Made by a program: the position numbers and the translations under genes. From Haberlea rhodopensis (Eukaryota > Streptophyta > Magnoliopsida > Lamiales > Gesneriaceae), in contig CAJQUN010001172.1 in the NCBI GenBank assembly GCA_907163345.1, forward strand, positions 1-64,000: DNA of 64,000 bases, written 5' to 3'. The notes below the pieces were generated by a model. The model searched no databases and was not told the DNA's origin. It saw nothing but the letters and a program-made list of their open reading frames with translations. Positions 38,290 to 49,975 of this stretch are shown here, piece by piece (position 1 is the stretch's first letter; each line of letters begins with the position of its first letter).

Positions 38290-39904
38290 ATGCAAGTTGG
38301 GTGTATTCGCTACAGAGATTTAATGCCTTTTAGTGACTTTTTTAACCGATAGACTTTTATAGAATTGATAGATTTCTATTGGTTTTTATAAAATTTCACG
38401 GAGTTATAAAAATCATTTTACGGACTATTGTGGACTTTTTCATAGAATTATGGAATTTTATTGCAAGATTTCAGATATTTATAAACTTTTTCATAGAATT
38501 CTATAGAGTTTATGACTTATAGTTTTACAATATTTTTATAGATATTTGTAAACATTTTTATGAAATTATATGGATTTTATAACTTATAAGTATATCTTAT
38601 ATCAATTTCTTTGAAATGATAATGAACATATGTAACATCTAATTATATGCATAATTAATTAGAAATAAACAAGTTCAATTAGAAATAAGACATGTTCAAT
38701 AAATAATCCATAAATTACAGAATTGGAAATAATCCAAAAATTGATAATAATTCGTATTGGTTCAATAATTAAAACAATTCAAAACAATACAAATAAAATT
38801 TTTAACATTGTAAAATTTGTTATGCTTTCATTTTTAGTTCTTGAAACAAATAAAATTGTATTATTTTTATCTTACACTCAAAATAAGTGTATTATTAATA
38901 TAAACAAAATCGACTATACTCAAAAAATAAAAATAAAAATTCAATTATTGTTATCTATAAATTATTGACCCAAACTCTACTTTTTATTAGATAAAATTGC
39001 AAAGACTTGACTTTTACTATGCAATCACAACTTCAAAACTCAACTATTAACAAAGTAAATAATCCTAATCCTAAATTAATTAAACAATTCACTAATTTAG
39101 GAAATAATAAATCAGATTAAAGTGTTAAACATAAAATGCTAACACCAGGAGAGAAATAAGGAAAGATCATGCAAACACATGAATATGGAGAGATCTTAAC
39201 TCCATAAAGAATCTTGGAGAGAGGAAAACAGGATAAAAGTCTATCGAATCTCTAGGGTGTGTGAAGAGAATTTTTGATTTTTTGTAGTTGTACATAGAAC
39301 TTTATGGTTTGTATCTAAAGAATTTAGGATAGTTATTAAAAATATATTGCAATCTGGATACCTCCAAAATTTATGGAGTTTTAAAAAGTCATGTTTGAAT
39401 AGCATCTGACTTTTAAATACTCCATAAAATCCTATTTTAAATACCAGTAGACTAGTACATAATCAATAGACTTTTTTCTTACAATCTGACATCAATAGCC
39501 TGGAACAAAATATGAATGAAACAACGAGATCTTGGGTCCTTTGCCCCCACACTAGCTTGCTCTCTCATCTCATATAACGCCTTTCGGTTGGTTCCGCCCC
39601 AGGGTGAACCCCAGCCTTATTTTAAGAGAGTGAAGTGAGCCTCTTAGTTCTCCAGAAGCTGTTGATTGAGTAGCCGAGGGAAAGAGAAATAGAACTATAT
39701 CATATATATCGACCGTCTCGGCGTAAGAAGAAGGACCTGCAATGGCAGATACTACTGACCCTATTACCTAAACGGTAGGTTGGCAGTGGATGTGTGACAT
39801 TTGGAGTTGCCGTTCATGCGCTTGTCCTCAATGGAAGAATCCACATCTTTGACTCAAGTCGAATTTTTTATACAGTATATAAAAATCTAGATTGAATACG
39901 TCTA
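38290..39904. repeat. AT-rich repeat region, possibly one decayed DNA transposon
   Basis: The left edge ggtgtattcgctacagagat and the right edge, on the other strand, gacgtattcaatctagattt look like a related pair of ends (gtattca-type TIRs common in plant MITEs). Inside, agactttttcatagaa-type segments repeat several times, and the 38441-38495 segment recurs at 10679-10735. The element boundaries are not proven. Confidence 0.4.
39535..39790. other. Candidate organelle-derived (mitochondrial-like) insert
   Basis: This block is far less AT-rich than its surroundings and reads like plant mitochondrial intergenic DNA, for example cgcctttcggttggttccgc, tgattgagtagccgagggaa and cgaccgtctcggcgtaagaa. 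An ATG at about 39740 begins MADTTDPIT and then stops, reminiscent of plastid psbJ (MADTTGRIP) by its first five residues only. No organelle gene is complete. The call rests on composition and style. Confidence 0.4.
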
Positions 39905-40352
39905 AACTTTTAAACTATATAAAAGTTATTAAAAATTCATAAAAGTCTTGAAATTGAATTTATCAGTGATTTTTAAATTCAAACACAAGTCACGTAAACT
40001 TGTTAAAATCCATCGTTCAAGTGTCTGTCCCACTGTCATATTTATTTACTCCAGGTCTTGTTTCCACTAATAGGGTAAGTGATAGTGAGATTGGAGACTA
40101 CAAGACACTTTAGGCGATATAGTTCGTGGAAAATTCTTAAGCATTGATTTTCTTCTCCAGAAATTTCCCATTGATTTGATTTTTTCCTAAACTGGAGTCA
40201 TCAAATTATAGTGACGTTGATATTTTTCAAACATTTTAATTATATTCGATATCATATTATATAGATTATTTCTTTATTTCTGTTATTCACATCATCATAA
40301 ATCATTTTCACAATCGATATTGAATTTATTTAGAATATGTGAAGCCAAATAA
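39905..40352. other. Intergenic, AT-rich, no gene recognised
   Basis: Low-complexity DNA with short agactt/ataaaagt motifs similar to those to the left. No coding potential seen. Confidence 0.4.
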
Positions 40353-40364
40353 TATAAAATGAAA

Positions 40365-40484
40365 GTCAGCTCCCCGGCCTTGTCGGGATGGATAAGAACT
40401 CATGTTACTTTAGGCAAACTAAAGTTCAAGTCGCGTTTGGCACACAAAAATTGATTTAACACCTCCACGTTTGAAAAAAAATTG
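40365..40484 (+). mobile_element. Short SINE with 12-bp target duplication
   Basis: Is 120 bp, flanked by tataaaatgaaa at 40353-40364 and 40485-40496 (perfect). Has gtcgggatggataagaactc (box A-like) and aagttcaagtcgcgtttgg (box B-like gttcaagtc), then aaaaattgatttaacacctc. The sibling copy is at 31488-31613. Confidence 0.8.
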
Positions 40485-40924
40485 TATAAAATGAAATTAA
40501 TGTAAATGAGTAGGGGATCAATTGGTTTATCACATATAAATTGTGGTAGATAATTATCGTAAACCTTGACATATAAATATGTGTACCTCGTAATCTTAAA
40601 TGAATTGGGATCGTTGATCTTGAATCGGGTATCAATGTTCCCAAAAAAATGTCCCTCGCAAACAATTTGTGTCGCCTTCGATGGTGGCAACTAATTACGC
40701 ATCCAGTCAGGGAAAATGAATTATTTTCAAGAATTTGGGTGTGGACTAAGTTTCGAGAGACACACAGAGTAACATGGTTATCAGTTTCTTTCGAATAAAA
40801 AATATTAAATATTTTTTTAAAAAACTATTTTTAATTAATTACAAGATCCAACAAATTATGTCTTAGCAAAATATTGAATGGTATCATGAATTTGAGCAAC
40901 ATGCCACTAGATGTATCAAAATGG

Positions 40925-41330
40925 GTTCGGCTCATAGGTTGGCCTGAGCTCGTCGCATTGATCCAACCGACCCGCCAAATAAGCTAGTTGTGCCAAGGTT
41001 TTTTAGGCCCATCTGAACAAGGGGCATAAATGGGCTAGCCCTGGGTTGACGAGTACGACCCTGGTTATCCCATGGGTTTGATCAAGTAATTAGTTTATAA
41101 TAACATATGAATTACTTATTAAAATAAGATTTTTTAATAATTTAATCATTAAGATATAATAATTTTTAATTTTTAAATTTTTTGGTTGGTTGCCTACCGA
41201 ACCTGCAGCCCGCTTCGGGTTGGAATGGAGGTTTTCCAACCACCCATCAATAGACGAGCCCAAATGTGCCCAGCTTGTTTGAGCCGCATGTTGAGTCGGG
41301 CTAACCAGATTTGAGAGCTATTCCTGACGC
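40925..41330. repeat. GGGC/GAGCC-rich segment, probable decayed MITE
   Basis: Runs rich in ggttcggctcataggttggc and gagtcgggctaaccagattt, with partner motifs near both ends, stand out from AT-rich flanks. Similar to hAT-type MITEs with GGGCCGGG subterminal repeats, but ends were not defined. Confidence 0.35.
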
Positions 41331-41814
41331 CCCATACATTTGTTTGCTCTGCAATGTCATTTTTCACCACATTTTTATTACTATCCTCTCATTATTAATT
41401 AATAATGCAATTGTAACTTCCATTACCCTTACGTTCCTTTCGAAACGTCTTACTATTCCATAATTAGTTGTGCACCAGACATGATTATCAAAGTAGAGTC
41501 GTATATTCTTCCCTCTCTAATACCTCATGAAATATTTATATATGGTTCAAGCCCTACTTATACATCAGTTCAATATTAAATATAATTTTTTAAATAAAAA
41601 ATACATAAAATAATATACTAATCATTTTAGACCACTAGAATTTTTGACCAACCCATAAGTATAATCCAAACGAGTTCATATAAGTATTTTCCCTGCTACT
41701 TCATCCCCCCCTCATTATTGCCCCAACATGGTCATCTCTAAAAAAATTTGATTACATTTTTTTTTTAAAAAAAAACCTCAATTAATTACTAGTGATACTT
41801 TTTTTAAAATGAGA

Positions 41815-42560
41815 TGACCTCCTTCCGGTGGCTAGGAGAGTGCTTGTTGACCTCCTTCAGGTGGCTGGAGCTCATATAATATTCCGAGCGAGAGCAAGTC
41901 TTGAAACCACGAATAGAACATGAAAGGGGAGTCGGAAGGGTGTTCCACTGTGTTCCCTACGACGCTCAAGTCAAGGACTTGATAAAATAAGAGATAATTG
42001 AGATATGCTGCTAAGAATGAATATAGAGTGTCTACCTTCATAATTTCAGCAAACCTGATATTGTAGGAGATAGAAGGGGAACAACATGCAACCAACTCTT
42101 AGGTAACCATCACATGAAAATAGGTGATGGGTCATCTTGGGAACTAACGCCTAGCCACGGATTTCATATCACTACTAATGTCACTCGTGAGTTTTGTCAG
42201 ACCTTTGAGACATATGTTCCACCGAGGATATGTATTGGCACCTGGTAGTATGGCATGTTTTGTAGCTCGGCATGCTTGGCAGCCTTGCATGTTTGACTAG
42301 TGAGGTTGCTTGAAAGGGCCAACGACTTAGCTTTAAAAGGCCAATAAGGCCGACTGAACAGGCTATGAGCTCGACCTACCTAGGCGATTCGAGCTGCGGA
42401 GCTCGCACTACCTGGGCGTGCTTCCCAGCTCGCATGACGTGGGCGGGCTGGTCAGCTCTCCCTATGTGGGCGAGCTATTGAGCTCGCCGATCCCAACTAG
42501 CTAGCGTCTTGATCTATAGACTATGTTTTTAAGGGTTTGACCCGTTAGGGTATCGACAAG
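41815..42560. mobile_element. Degraded LTR-retrotransposon fragment
   Basis: Two copies of gacctccttc(c/a)ggtggct lie at about 41816 and 41850, and ttccctacgacgctcaagtc follows. This wording occurs in LTRs of plant retrotransposons. It then runs into a tandem array at 42368-42490. No second LTR or pol is found. Confidence 0.45.
42368..42490. repeat. Diverged tandem repeat of agctcg...gtgggcg units
   Basis: Units beginning agctcg or agctct start at 42368, 42400, 42427, 42454 and 42481, so the last spacings are exactly 27 bases. Each holds a cc/ct-ac-ctgggcg- or gtgggcg-type core. Confidence 0.7.
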
Positions 42561-43816
42561 TTAATGAGCTTTCACCCTTTTCATCTACACTGATTATCGT
42601 ACTAAAAATTATCATTAAAAATCATATTATATACTGTATTTCTATCGAGGTACGAAAAAGAATTTTTAACACAAATCATATTACATATATGCCAAAACTG
42701 CATAAAAACTTAGATTAAATATATAAATTGATTTTATGGACTTCACGGTGGTGGTTTAATAATATTCAGTTATTATTTTCATTCATAAAAGATATTTTAA
42801 GATAGTCTTCCTTAATATCAAATTATGATAACACCCACACAACGATCGTAACTTGAAAATTTTATGCACCCCATCTGAAAAATATGTATACAAAAACACG
42901 ACACATATGCTGCATGGACACAAATACAGAGATATAGATACAACACAGATATGAACACACATATTTTCTAAAATTAGATAACACAATACGTCTAGGATAT
43001 GATAATATATTTTTTATTTTTTTCATACATATTCTACATATACACTATTATGTATAATATACTGAAATTAATGAAAAATTTCATATCAAATATTTAAATA
43101 ATAAAATTAAAAATGATATAAAGTTATAGAAACATTATTCCTACATTCACTAATTAATGCATACACCAAATGCCATTAAGACATTATACAAGTACACTAT
43201 GTTATAGTTTTTAACTTTTTTTATATTAAACTAAATAACACTCAAAATAGACCAAACTACTTTGAAAAAACTATGAATTTTTTTAACATTTTTCTATAAA
43301 AAACAGTTATAATTTTTTTAATATTTATTTTTTTAAAAAAACATTTTTCCGTCATGTCGTATTCACGGAGAGTCCGACATGTATCGTATATTTTTTTTAA
43401 CAAAAGATACAGATACGCCACATTAGGGACGAATCTAGCAACGTGATGAGAGGGCAACTTGCAAGATGAGCATGGTAAAAAATGCACCTGCGTCTCGTGG
43501 TGCGTCCAACACTTTGCGCACCTGTGTCCGTATCCGCGAAGTGTCAAACACTTCATGTGATGACTTTTGGAATATCCTTGCAACATAACATCACACTGAA
43601 TGAAATTTATGGACATGTAGTTCAATATTTTACATCAATGTTAATACGTGGACTCGGGTGGTATTAAATAAGTGTTATGATATTAACAGAGTAAGCAATT
43701 TTCATAAATATAATATTAAAATTATATTGACAGCAATAATAATTACCTAATAATAATATTTTCCCATTAACTATAGAGACAAAGCTCTCTGCCGCGCGCA
43801 TAGAGACAACATGGTA
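42561..43816. other. Intergenic, AT-rich, with gacac-rich repeat traces
   Basis: Between about 42890 and 43560 there are scattered acacgacaca, gtccgacatg and gtgtccgtatcc motifs in both orientations, like a decayed gtgtccgtgtcc-type element. No gene recognised. Confidence 0.4.
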
Positions 43817-43821
43817 GATAG

Positions 43822-44105
43822 TGTTACAAAATGACACAAATATATAAGAGGACAAAAGACAAGTTGCACACAATAATAGAGGTGAAATAAAAAGCTTCTG
43901 CCTTATTTATTTATTAACCAATAAGCCTTTTATAGGCAATTACATCAACGTATAGAACCAAAAAAATAGCAACAGAATTTGACCCGTAGGAACTTAGCTA
44001 TAGATAAACCATTACACTAACAGACTCCATTTGATCAAAAAATAAATAACTTATTCTGCAACAGACTTGGACAAAACAAGCAACTTTGATTATTTCAGCT
44101 CAACA
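43822..44105 (-). repeat. Complete 284-bp LTR of the host Copia
   Basis: Begins tgttacaaaatg and ends agctcaaca on the + strand. The part from 43895 on matches 49778-49970. Confidence 0.85.
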
Positions 44106-44202
44106 TTCCCTCTCTAAAACTGATAAGCACAACATCAGTTTAATAAGAGCATCATCCCTCAAACTTGTTCTTCACCGTGCAAATACCAAGCAACTTCCTT
44201 AG

Positions 44203-45891
44203 TGTTGGGTTTTGGAAACCCGAATAATCTTGATTTTGATGCTAACAAAACTTGTTATTGTGTTGCTAACATATTTCATCAAGTGTGCAGTTCATAGATC
44301 ATAACTTAATAGCTTGATGAATTACAAAGAAGTAGCTTGAAAATATCAAGTTGGACCAAGACTGAAATCCTTGCAGAGCGGATTGCTTCGATCATATCTA
44401 ATAGCTCGGATATCGAAATGGCGTGCTTCCAAAGAGATTGAACAGCCAACTTAAAATACGAAAAGTCATATTTCACAACAAGTCGGCTAGTTCAAATGTT
44501 ATCAAGGAGAAAAGACGCCTGCAAGATCGAGCTGAACCGCGAAGAAACAGCAAGCTGTTTCAGCAAGCAACTGTCAGCCTGGTGGCCATAACTCTTAGTT
44601 CGCTTATCGTAACGGGATGATTCAGTATGGGTTGGAAAGCTAAGACAAAGGTCTACAAGTCATCTTTGGAAGTGAAAGACTGAATCGGACGTTAAGATGG
44701 CCAAAAAGCTTCTGCAAGTAACGACATGTGCTGCTGCATCCAGCAAACAGACAGCAGGAGCATCACCTCGTATTTCAAGCATAACTCTCTCATACGAACT
44801 TGAAATCAAGCGATTCTTGATTCCGTGGAAATCTAAGAGAAAGGGCTACAACTTTCATGTGGATAACTTTGCCCAGAAATCAAAGAATCAAGAGTTACAA
44901 GCAATAGATCAAAGAGCAAGTTTATCAATCTGTTTTTGTATCAAGCTGATTGTCCAGACTGATCCGGACCAGACTGATCTGCCCGTGCTGATCCGGACCA
45001 GACTGATATGCCCGTGCTGATCTGCCAGACTGATCTACCATGCTGATCCGGCCAGACTGATCTGCACAAGCTGATCCGGCCAATCCGGTCCAAAATACAA
45101 AGAGCCCAGAAACCAGAATATGACCGTTGCAAGCTCGGGAATGGTGCAGAATCTTTTCCAACGGGCATATTCTTGTGTCTAACGTATATATCATTACTTG
45201 GGGCTATATATACATGATTTGGAAGCTCAATAACAGCTGATTGAAGATCAATCCAAGCCTTCCAAAGCAAACCCACTTGGGATTCAATTGAGGAACTTCA
45301 AAGACAAAAGCTGCTAAAAGAAGAGCACTCCTCAAACCTTTGGCACCTCTTACCTTGCTGTATCAGATTCATTATGGAATCATTTGTGCCTTTGTATTCA
45401 CTCTATTAATTGTATTTGAGAGCTAAAATAGAAGAGTGAATACCATTGTAACGGTTGATGATTTATCACAACCGATGAGAGGTCTTTGTATGTGAGACAT
45501 TAAAGAACATACATAGTTGAGTTGCTAGGAGTTCTAGTTGGATGGGGAATTCCCATCTGGATCGGGTTTGTACAACGGGATTGTATAAATCAAAGTCTTC
45601 TAGTGGTATCCTTCCATGAGGTGGAAGAAGGGGAGACGTAGAAGGATTACACCACCTTCGAACTTCCATAAACAAATGCTTGTTTATTTACTTTCTTGCA
45701 TATCTTTAAAATGCCTTTCAAATGAGTAATCGATTTTAGAGCGGGTTATGTCGAGTGTCTTCCGCTCGGTTTTGTAACCGAACTCGATATAATCTCTCGG
45801 TGCAATTATTTCAAGAACACGAGCTATTAAAGCTCAAGTTGGTTGAACTCGGGTGTGGAATGGCAACCCACCCCCGAAATCGATCCGGACA
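44203..45891 (+). repeat. 5' LTR of the nested element
   Basis: At about 44951-45085 it holds imperfect repeats of gactgatc(c/t)g with ccggaccag and gccc/gtgctgatc. The rest is unique to this LTR pair. Confidence 0.9.
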
Positions 45892-45893
45892 AG

Positions 45894-45905
45894 TGGTATC
45901 AGAGC
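45894..45905 (+). other. Primer binding site of the nested element
   Basis: tggtatcagagc lies two bases after the 5' LTR end, complementary to initiator tRNA-Met. Confidence 0.9.
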
Positions 45906-46741
45906 GGGTTGTTCTTGGAAAGCATTTTAACCGATTTTTTTTCGGATATCTTTTAAAATCATTTTCAAAAATTTTCATGAGCATGAAATTATTTTCATAG
46001 CATAATTTTCTAAAACTTGGTGTATGAAAATTTTTAGCATAAAAATCAATTTCATTGCATTCATTTTGCACGAAAAATAATTTTAAAATCTATTTCAAAG
46101 TTTTAATTTTCGTTCTATATATTCTAAACTCATTTTAAATTTTTATTTTGAAATTTATTTTCTAACAAATTTTCGAAGCATTTTTAGTTTTTCTGGCAGC
46201 TTGCAGCGACTTTGGGAAAATTGGCATAACTTCTAGCTCGGATGTCCAAATGACAAATCGTTTTTTGCGTTGCAAACTAGACTCATAGAGGATCGCAAAG
46301 GTATAGGTCTTGCAGCCTAATTATTCACAAGGAACAGCAGTTTATTCTGTAAAGTTGACTCATGTGGTGCCACCGCTGAAAGATGAAATGGACATTGTTG
46401 AGTTTTGTCAAGAAATTCAAATTTGTTGCCAAGTATGCTACGTGCATCATCAAAAGAGGTTATTTTTATTCAAAAATTAATGTGCATTGCATTTTTTTAT
46501 TTGTTTAGCCTACCCCATTTGCCCATCATTTGCTCAAATTTTCAAACATTTTAAAATTAAGGGGGAGAGTTTAATCTCAATCCTTGAGGGGGAGTAAATT
46601 TATTTGTCTTCCTTTTTTGATTCACACAAAAAGGGGGAGAAATATGTTGTTTAAAAAAATATGATTTTTCTTGTTATGCAACATTGTGCTTTAATGTTCA
46701 TATTTTTATTCGAGTTTTGTGATCATCAAAAAGTGGGAGAT

Positions 46742-48430
46742 TGTTGGGTTTTGGAAACCCGAATAATCTTGGTTTTGATGTTAACAAAACTTGTTATTGT
46801 GTTGCTAACATATTTCATCAAGTGTGCAGTTCATAGATCATAACTTAGAAGCTTGATGAATTACAAAGAAGTAGCTTGAAAATATCAAGCTGGACCAAGA
46901 CTGAAATCTTGGCAGAGCGGATTGTTTCGATCATATCTAATAGCTCGGATATCGAAATGGCGTGCTTCCAAAGAGATTGAACAGCCAACTTAAAATACGA
47001 AAAGTCATATTTCACAACAGATCGGCTAGTTCAAATGTTATCAAGGAGAAAAGATGCCTGCAAGATCTAGCTGAACCGCGAAGAAACAGCAAGCTGTTTC
47101 AGCAAGCAACTGTCAGTCTGGTGGCCATAACTCTTAGCTCGCTTATCGTAACGGAACGATTCAGTATGGGTTGGAAAGCTAAGACAAAGGTCTACAAGTC
47201 ATCTTTGGAAGTGAAAGACTGAATCGGAAGTTAAGATGGCCAAAAAGCTTCTGAAAGTAACGCCATGTGCTGCTGCATCCAGCAAATAGACAGCAGGAGC
47301 ATCACCTCGTATTTCGAGCATAACTCTCTCATACAAACTTGAAATCAAGCGATTATTGATTCCGTGGAAATCTAAGAGAAATGGCTACAACTTTCATGTG
47401 GATAACTTTGCCCAGAAATCAAAGAATCAAGAGTTACAAGCAACAGATCAAAGAGCAAGTTTATCAATCTGTTTTTGTATCAAGCTGATTGTCCAGACTG
47501 ATCCGGACCAGACTGATCTGCCCGTGCTGATCCGGACCAGACTGATATGCCCGTTCTGATCTGCCAGACTGATCTACCATGCTGATCCGGCCAGACTGAT
47601 CTGCCCAAGCTGATCCGGCCAATCCGGTCCGAAATACAAAGAGCTCAGAAACCAGAATATGACCGTTGCAAGCTCGGGAATGGTGCAGAATCTTTTCCAA
47701 CGGGCATATTCTTGTGTCTAACGTATATATCATTACTTGGGGGTATATATACATGATTTGGAAGCTCAATAACAGCTGATTGAAGATCAATCCAAGCCTT
47801 CCAAAGCAAACCCACTTGGGATTCAATTGAGGAACTTCAAAGACAAAAGCTGCTAAAAGAAGAGCACTCCTCAAACCTTTGGCACCTCTTACCTTGCTGT
47901 ATCAGATTCATTATGGAATCATTTGTGCCTTTGTATTCACTCTATTAATTGTATTTGAGAGCTAAAATAGAAGAGTGAATACCATTGTAACGGTTGATGA
48001 TTTATCACAACCGATGAGAGGTCTTTGTATGTGAGACATTAAAGAACATACATAGTTGAGTTGCTAGGAGTTCTAGTTGGATGGGGAATTCCCAACTGGA
48101 TCGGGTTTGTACAACGAGATTGTATAAATCAAAGTATTCTAGTGGTATCCTTCCATGAGGTGGAAGAAGGGGAGACGTAGAAGGATTACACCACCTTCGA
48201 ACTTCCATAAACAAATGCTTGTTTATTTACTTTCTTGCATATCTTTAAAATGCCTTTCAAATTAGTAATCGGTTTTAGAGCGGGTTATGTCGAGTGTCTT
48301 CCGCTCGGTTTTGTAACCGAACTCGATATAATCTCTCGGTGCAATTATTTCAAGAACATGAGCTATTGAAGCTCAAGTTGGTTGAACTCGGGTGTGGAAT
48401 GTCAATCCACCCCCGAAATCGATCCTGACA
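46742..48430 (+). repeat. 3' LTR of the nested element
   Basis: Same length as the 5' LTR. It carries the same gactgatccgg repeat cluster at about 47490-47625. Confidence 0.9.
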
Positions 48431-48435
48431 CTTAG

Positions 48436-49777
48436 CTTCTAAAATGTTGGAAGTTTGAGGGACTTGGTAAATATATCAGCTACTTGGTCACTTCTGCAGT
48501 AGATAAGATCAAGTGTTTCATTTCTTGTGAGATCTCTTAAGAAATGATATTTCACATCAATGTGTTTGCTTCTTCCATGTAGGGTAGGATTCTTTGACAG
48601 TTTTATGGTTGAAATATTATCACAATAAATTGCAGTAGGCCCATGATTCTTGAATTTAAGTTCTTCAAGAATTTTTCTTAGCCAAATAGCTTGGCAAGCA
48701 CAAGTTGTTGCAGCAAAATATTTAGCTTCCGTCGACGACAATGTAACAATTGGTTGTTTCTTGGATGACCATGAAACACCTCTGTGCCCATAATGAAAGT
48801 ATAACCTGAAGTACTCTTCCTATCATCTTGATCCACTGCATAATCACTATCAGTGAACCCAACTAGATCAAATGTTTTGTTTTTCTCATAAAACAGCCCG
48901 TATTCATTCGTTCCTTGTAAGTAACGAAGAATCCTTTTTACAGCTAACAAGTGCATTTCGGTTGGACTTTTCATATCTGCTGATTAAACTCACAGATACA
49001 TTATGTCAGGCCTTGTGGTAGTTAGATACATCGAACTGCCCACAATCTGCATGTAAAGTTTTTTGTTTACCTTCTTCCATTAATGATTCTCGTTTAGCTT
49101 AACACTGAACTCAGCAGGGGTGCACACATGATTGCAACTTTCATCCTGAATCTATCCAAAATTTCTCCCACAAATTTCTTTTGAGTAATGAAAATTTCAT
49201 TGCCAGATTGCACTACTTCCAGACCAAGAAAGTAATTCATCATACAAAGATCAGACATATCAAGCATCATGGACTTCTTAAAATTTCAAACATAGCATTG
49301 TCGTTTCCCGTATAGATCAGATCATCCATATACACATACAATAAGCATTTTCCCCCCATATGCATGTTTTGTGTAAAGAGTATGCTCATATGAACATTTT
49401 TGAAAGCCTTCCTTGTGAAAATAAGCATCTATACGGCTATACCAAGCTCGTGGTGCTTGTTTTAGCCTGTATAAAGCCTTTTTCAATTTATAAACTTTAT
49501 GCTCTCTGCCAATTTGTACATATCCAAGAGGTTGATCAATAAATATTTGTTCTTGCAAATCTCCGTGCAGAAATGCCGACTTTACATCTAGTTGATAGAT
49601 GGGCCATGAATTTTGAGCCGTCAATGCAATCACCACCCTAATTGTATCAAGTCTTGGAACATGAGCGAAAACTTCTTTTTAATCCACATCATATTCTTGT
49701 TTGTAACCTTTTGCCACCAAACTTGCTTTGTACTTATCGACTTCACCATTCTCCTACAACTTTGTTTTGTAAAGCCA
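48436..49777 (-). pseudogene. Copia pol remnant (reverse transcriptase and RNase H)
   Basis: Reverse transcriptase blocks are readable between 49777 and 49322 (ENGEVDKYKA, LVAKGYKQEY, QLDVKSAFLHGDLQEQIF, KALYRLKQAPRAWY). Downstream, LLAVKRILRYLQGT and GFTDSDYAVDQDDRKSTSG precede the RNase H end (EAKYFAATTCACQAIWL, IYCDNISTIKLSKNP, HIDVKYHFLRD, DQVADIFTKSL). Frames change several times and stops are present; the YVDD-containing section is partly missing. The RNase H C-terminus is cut by the nested element and continues at about 44197-44160. Confidence 0.9.
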
Positions 49778-49970
49778 CTTCTGCCTTATTTCTTTATTAA
49801 CCAATAAACCTTTTATAGGCAATTACATCAAAGGATAGAACCAAAAAATAGCAAGAATTTAACAACAGATAAACCATTACACTAACAGACTCCATTTGAC
49901 TAGGAAATAAATAACTTAATCTGCAACAGATTTAGACAAAACAAACAACTTTTATTATTTCGGCTCAACA
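49778..49970 (-). repeat. Truncated LTR of the host Copia
   Basis: Is 193 bp, matching 43895-44105 with several differences. It lacks the 73 bp that correspond to 43822-43894. The break lies where pol sequence (KWLYKTKL in the minus frame) begins. Confidence 0.85.
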
Positions 49971-49975
49971 GATAG

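Larger units (their letters stand above)
44203..48430 (+). mobile_element. Coding-free LTR retrotransposon (LARD-like), nested, TSD cttag
   Basis: Flanked by cttag at 44198-44202 and 48431-48435. LTRs are 44203-45891 and 46742-48430, both exactly 1689 bp with few substitutions, so it is young. The 850-bp internal part has a primer binding site tggtatcagagc at 45894-45905 and four polypurine tracts at 46559-46570, 46586-46595, 46630-46640 and 46731-46740. No gag or pol is present. The ends tgttggg and ggaca/tgaca with a tRNA-Met site point to a Copia lineage; the repeated tracts point to Sirevirus relatives. Confidence 0.9.
43822..49970 (-). mobile_element. Old Copia remnant with 284-bp LTR, TSD gatag, carrying a nested LTR element
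   Basis: Flanked by gatag at 43817-43821 and 49971-49975. The 3' LTR (element sense) is 43822-44105, with a gagaggga polypurine tract beside it at about 44107-44115. The 5' LTR is 49778-49970, truncated on its inner side and joined straight to reverse transcriptase coding sequence. Gag, protease, integrase and the primer binding site are gone. The remaining pol is interrupted by stops and by the element at 44203-48430. Confidence 0.85.

Noticed and set aside
39740..39770. Plastid psbJ gene copy
   Set aside because: Only the first five residues agree and a stop follows soon; surrounding DNA does not match the psbE-F-L-J cluster as I recall it.
41832..42095. 87-codon minus-strand frame as a gene
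   Set aside because: It overlaps LTR-type sequence and has no recognisable domain.
44925..45276. Open frames rich in Asp-Gln-Ser on the minus strand, repeated at 47464-47874
   Set aside because: They come from the gactgatccgg repeats in the nested element's LTR and have no family match.
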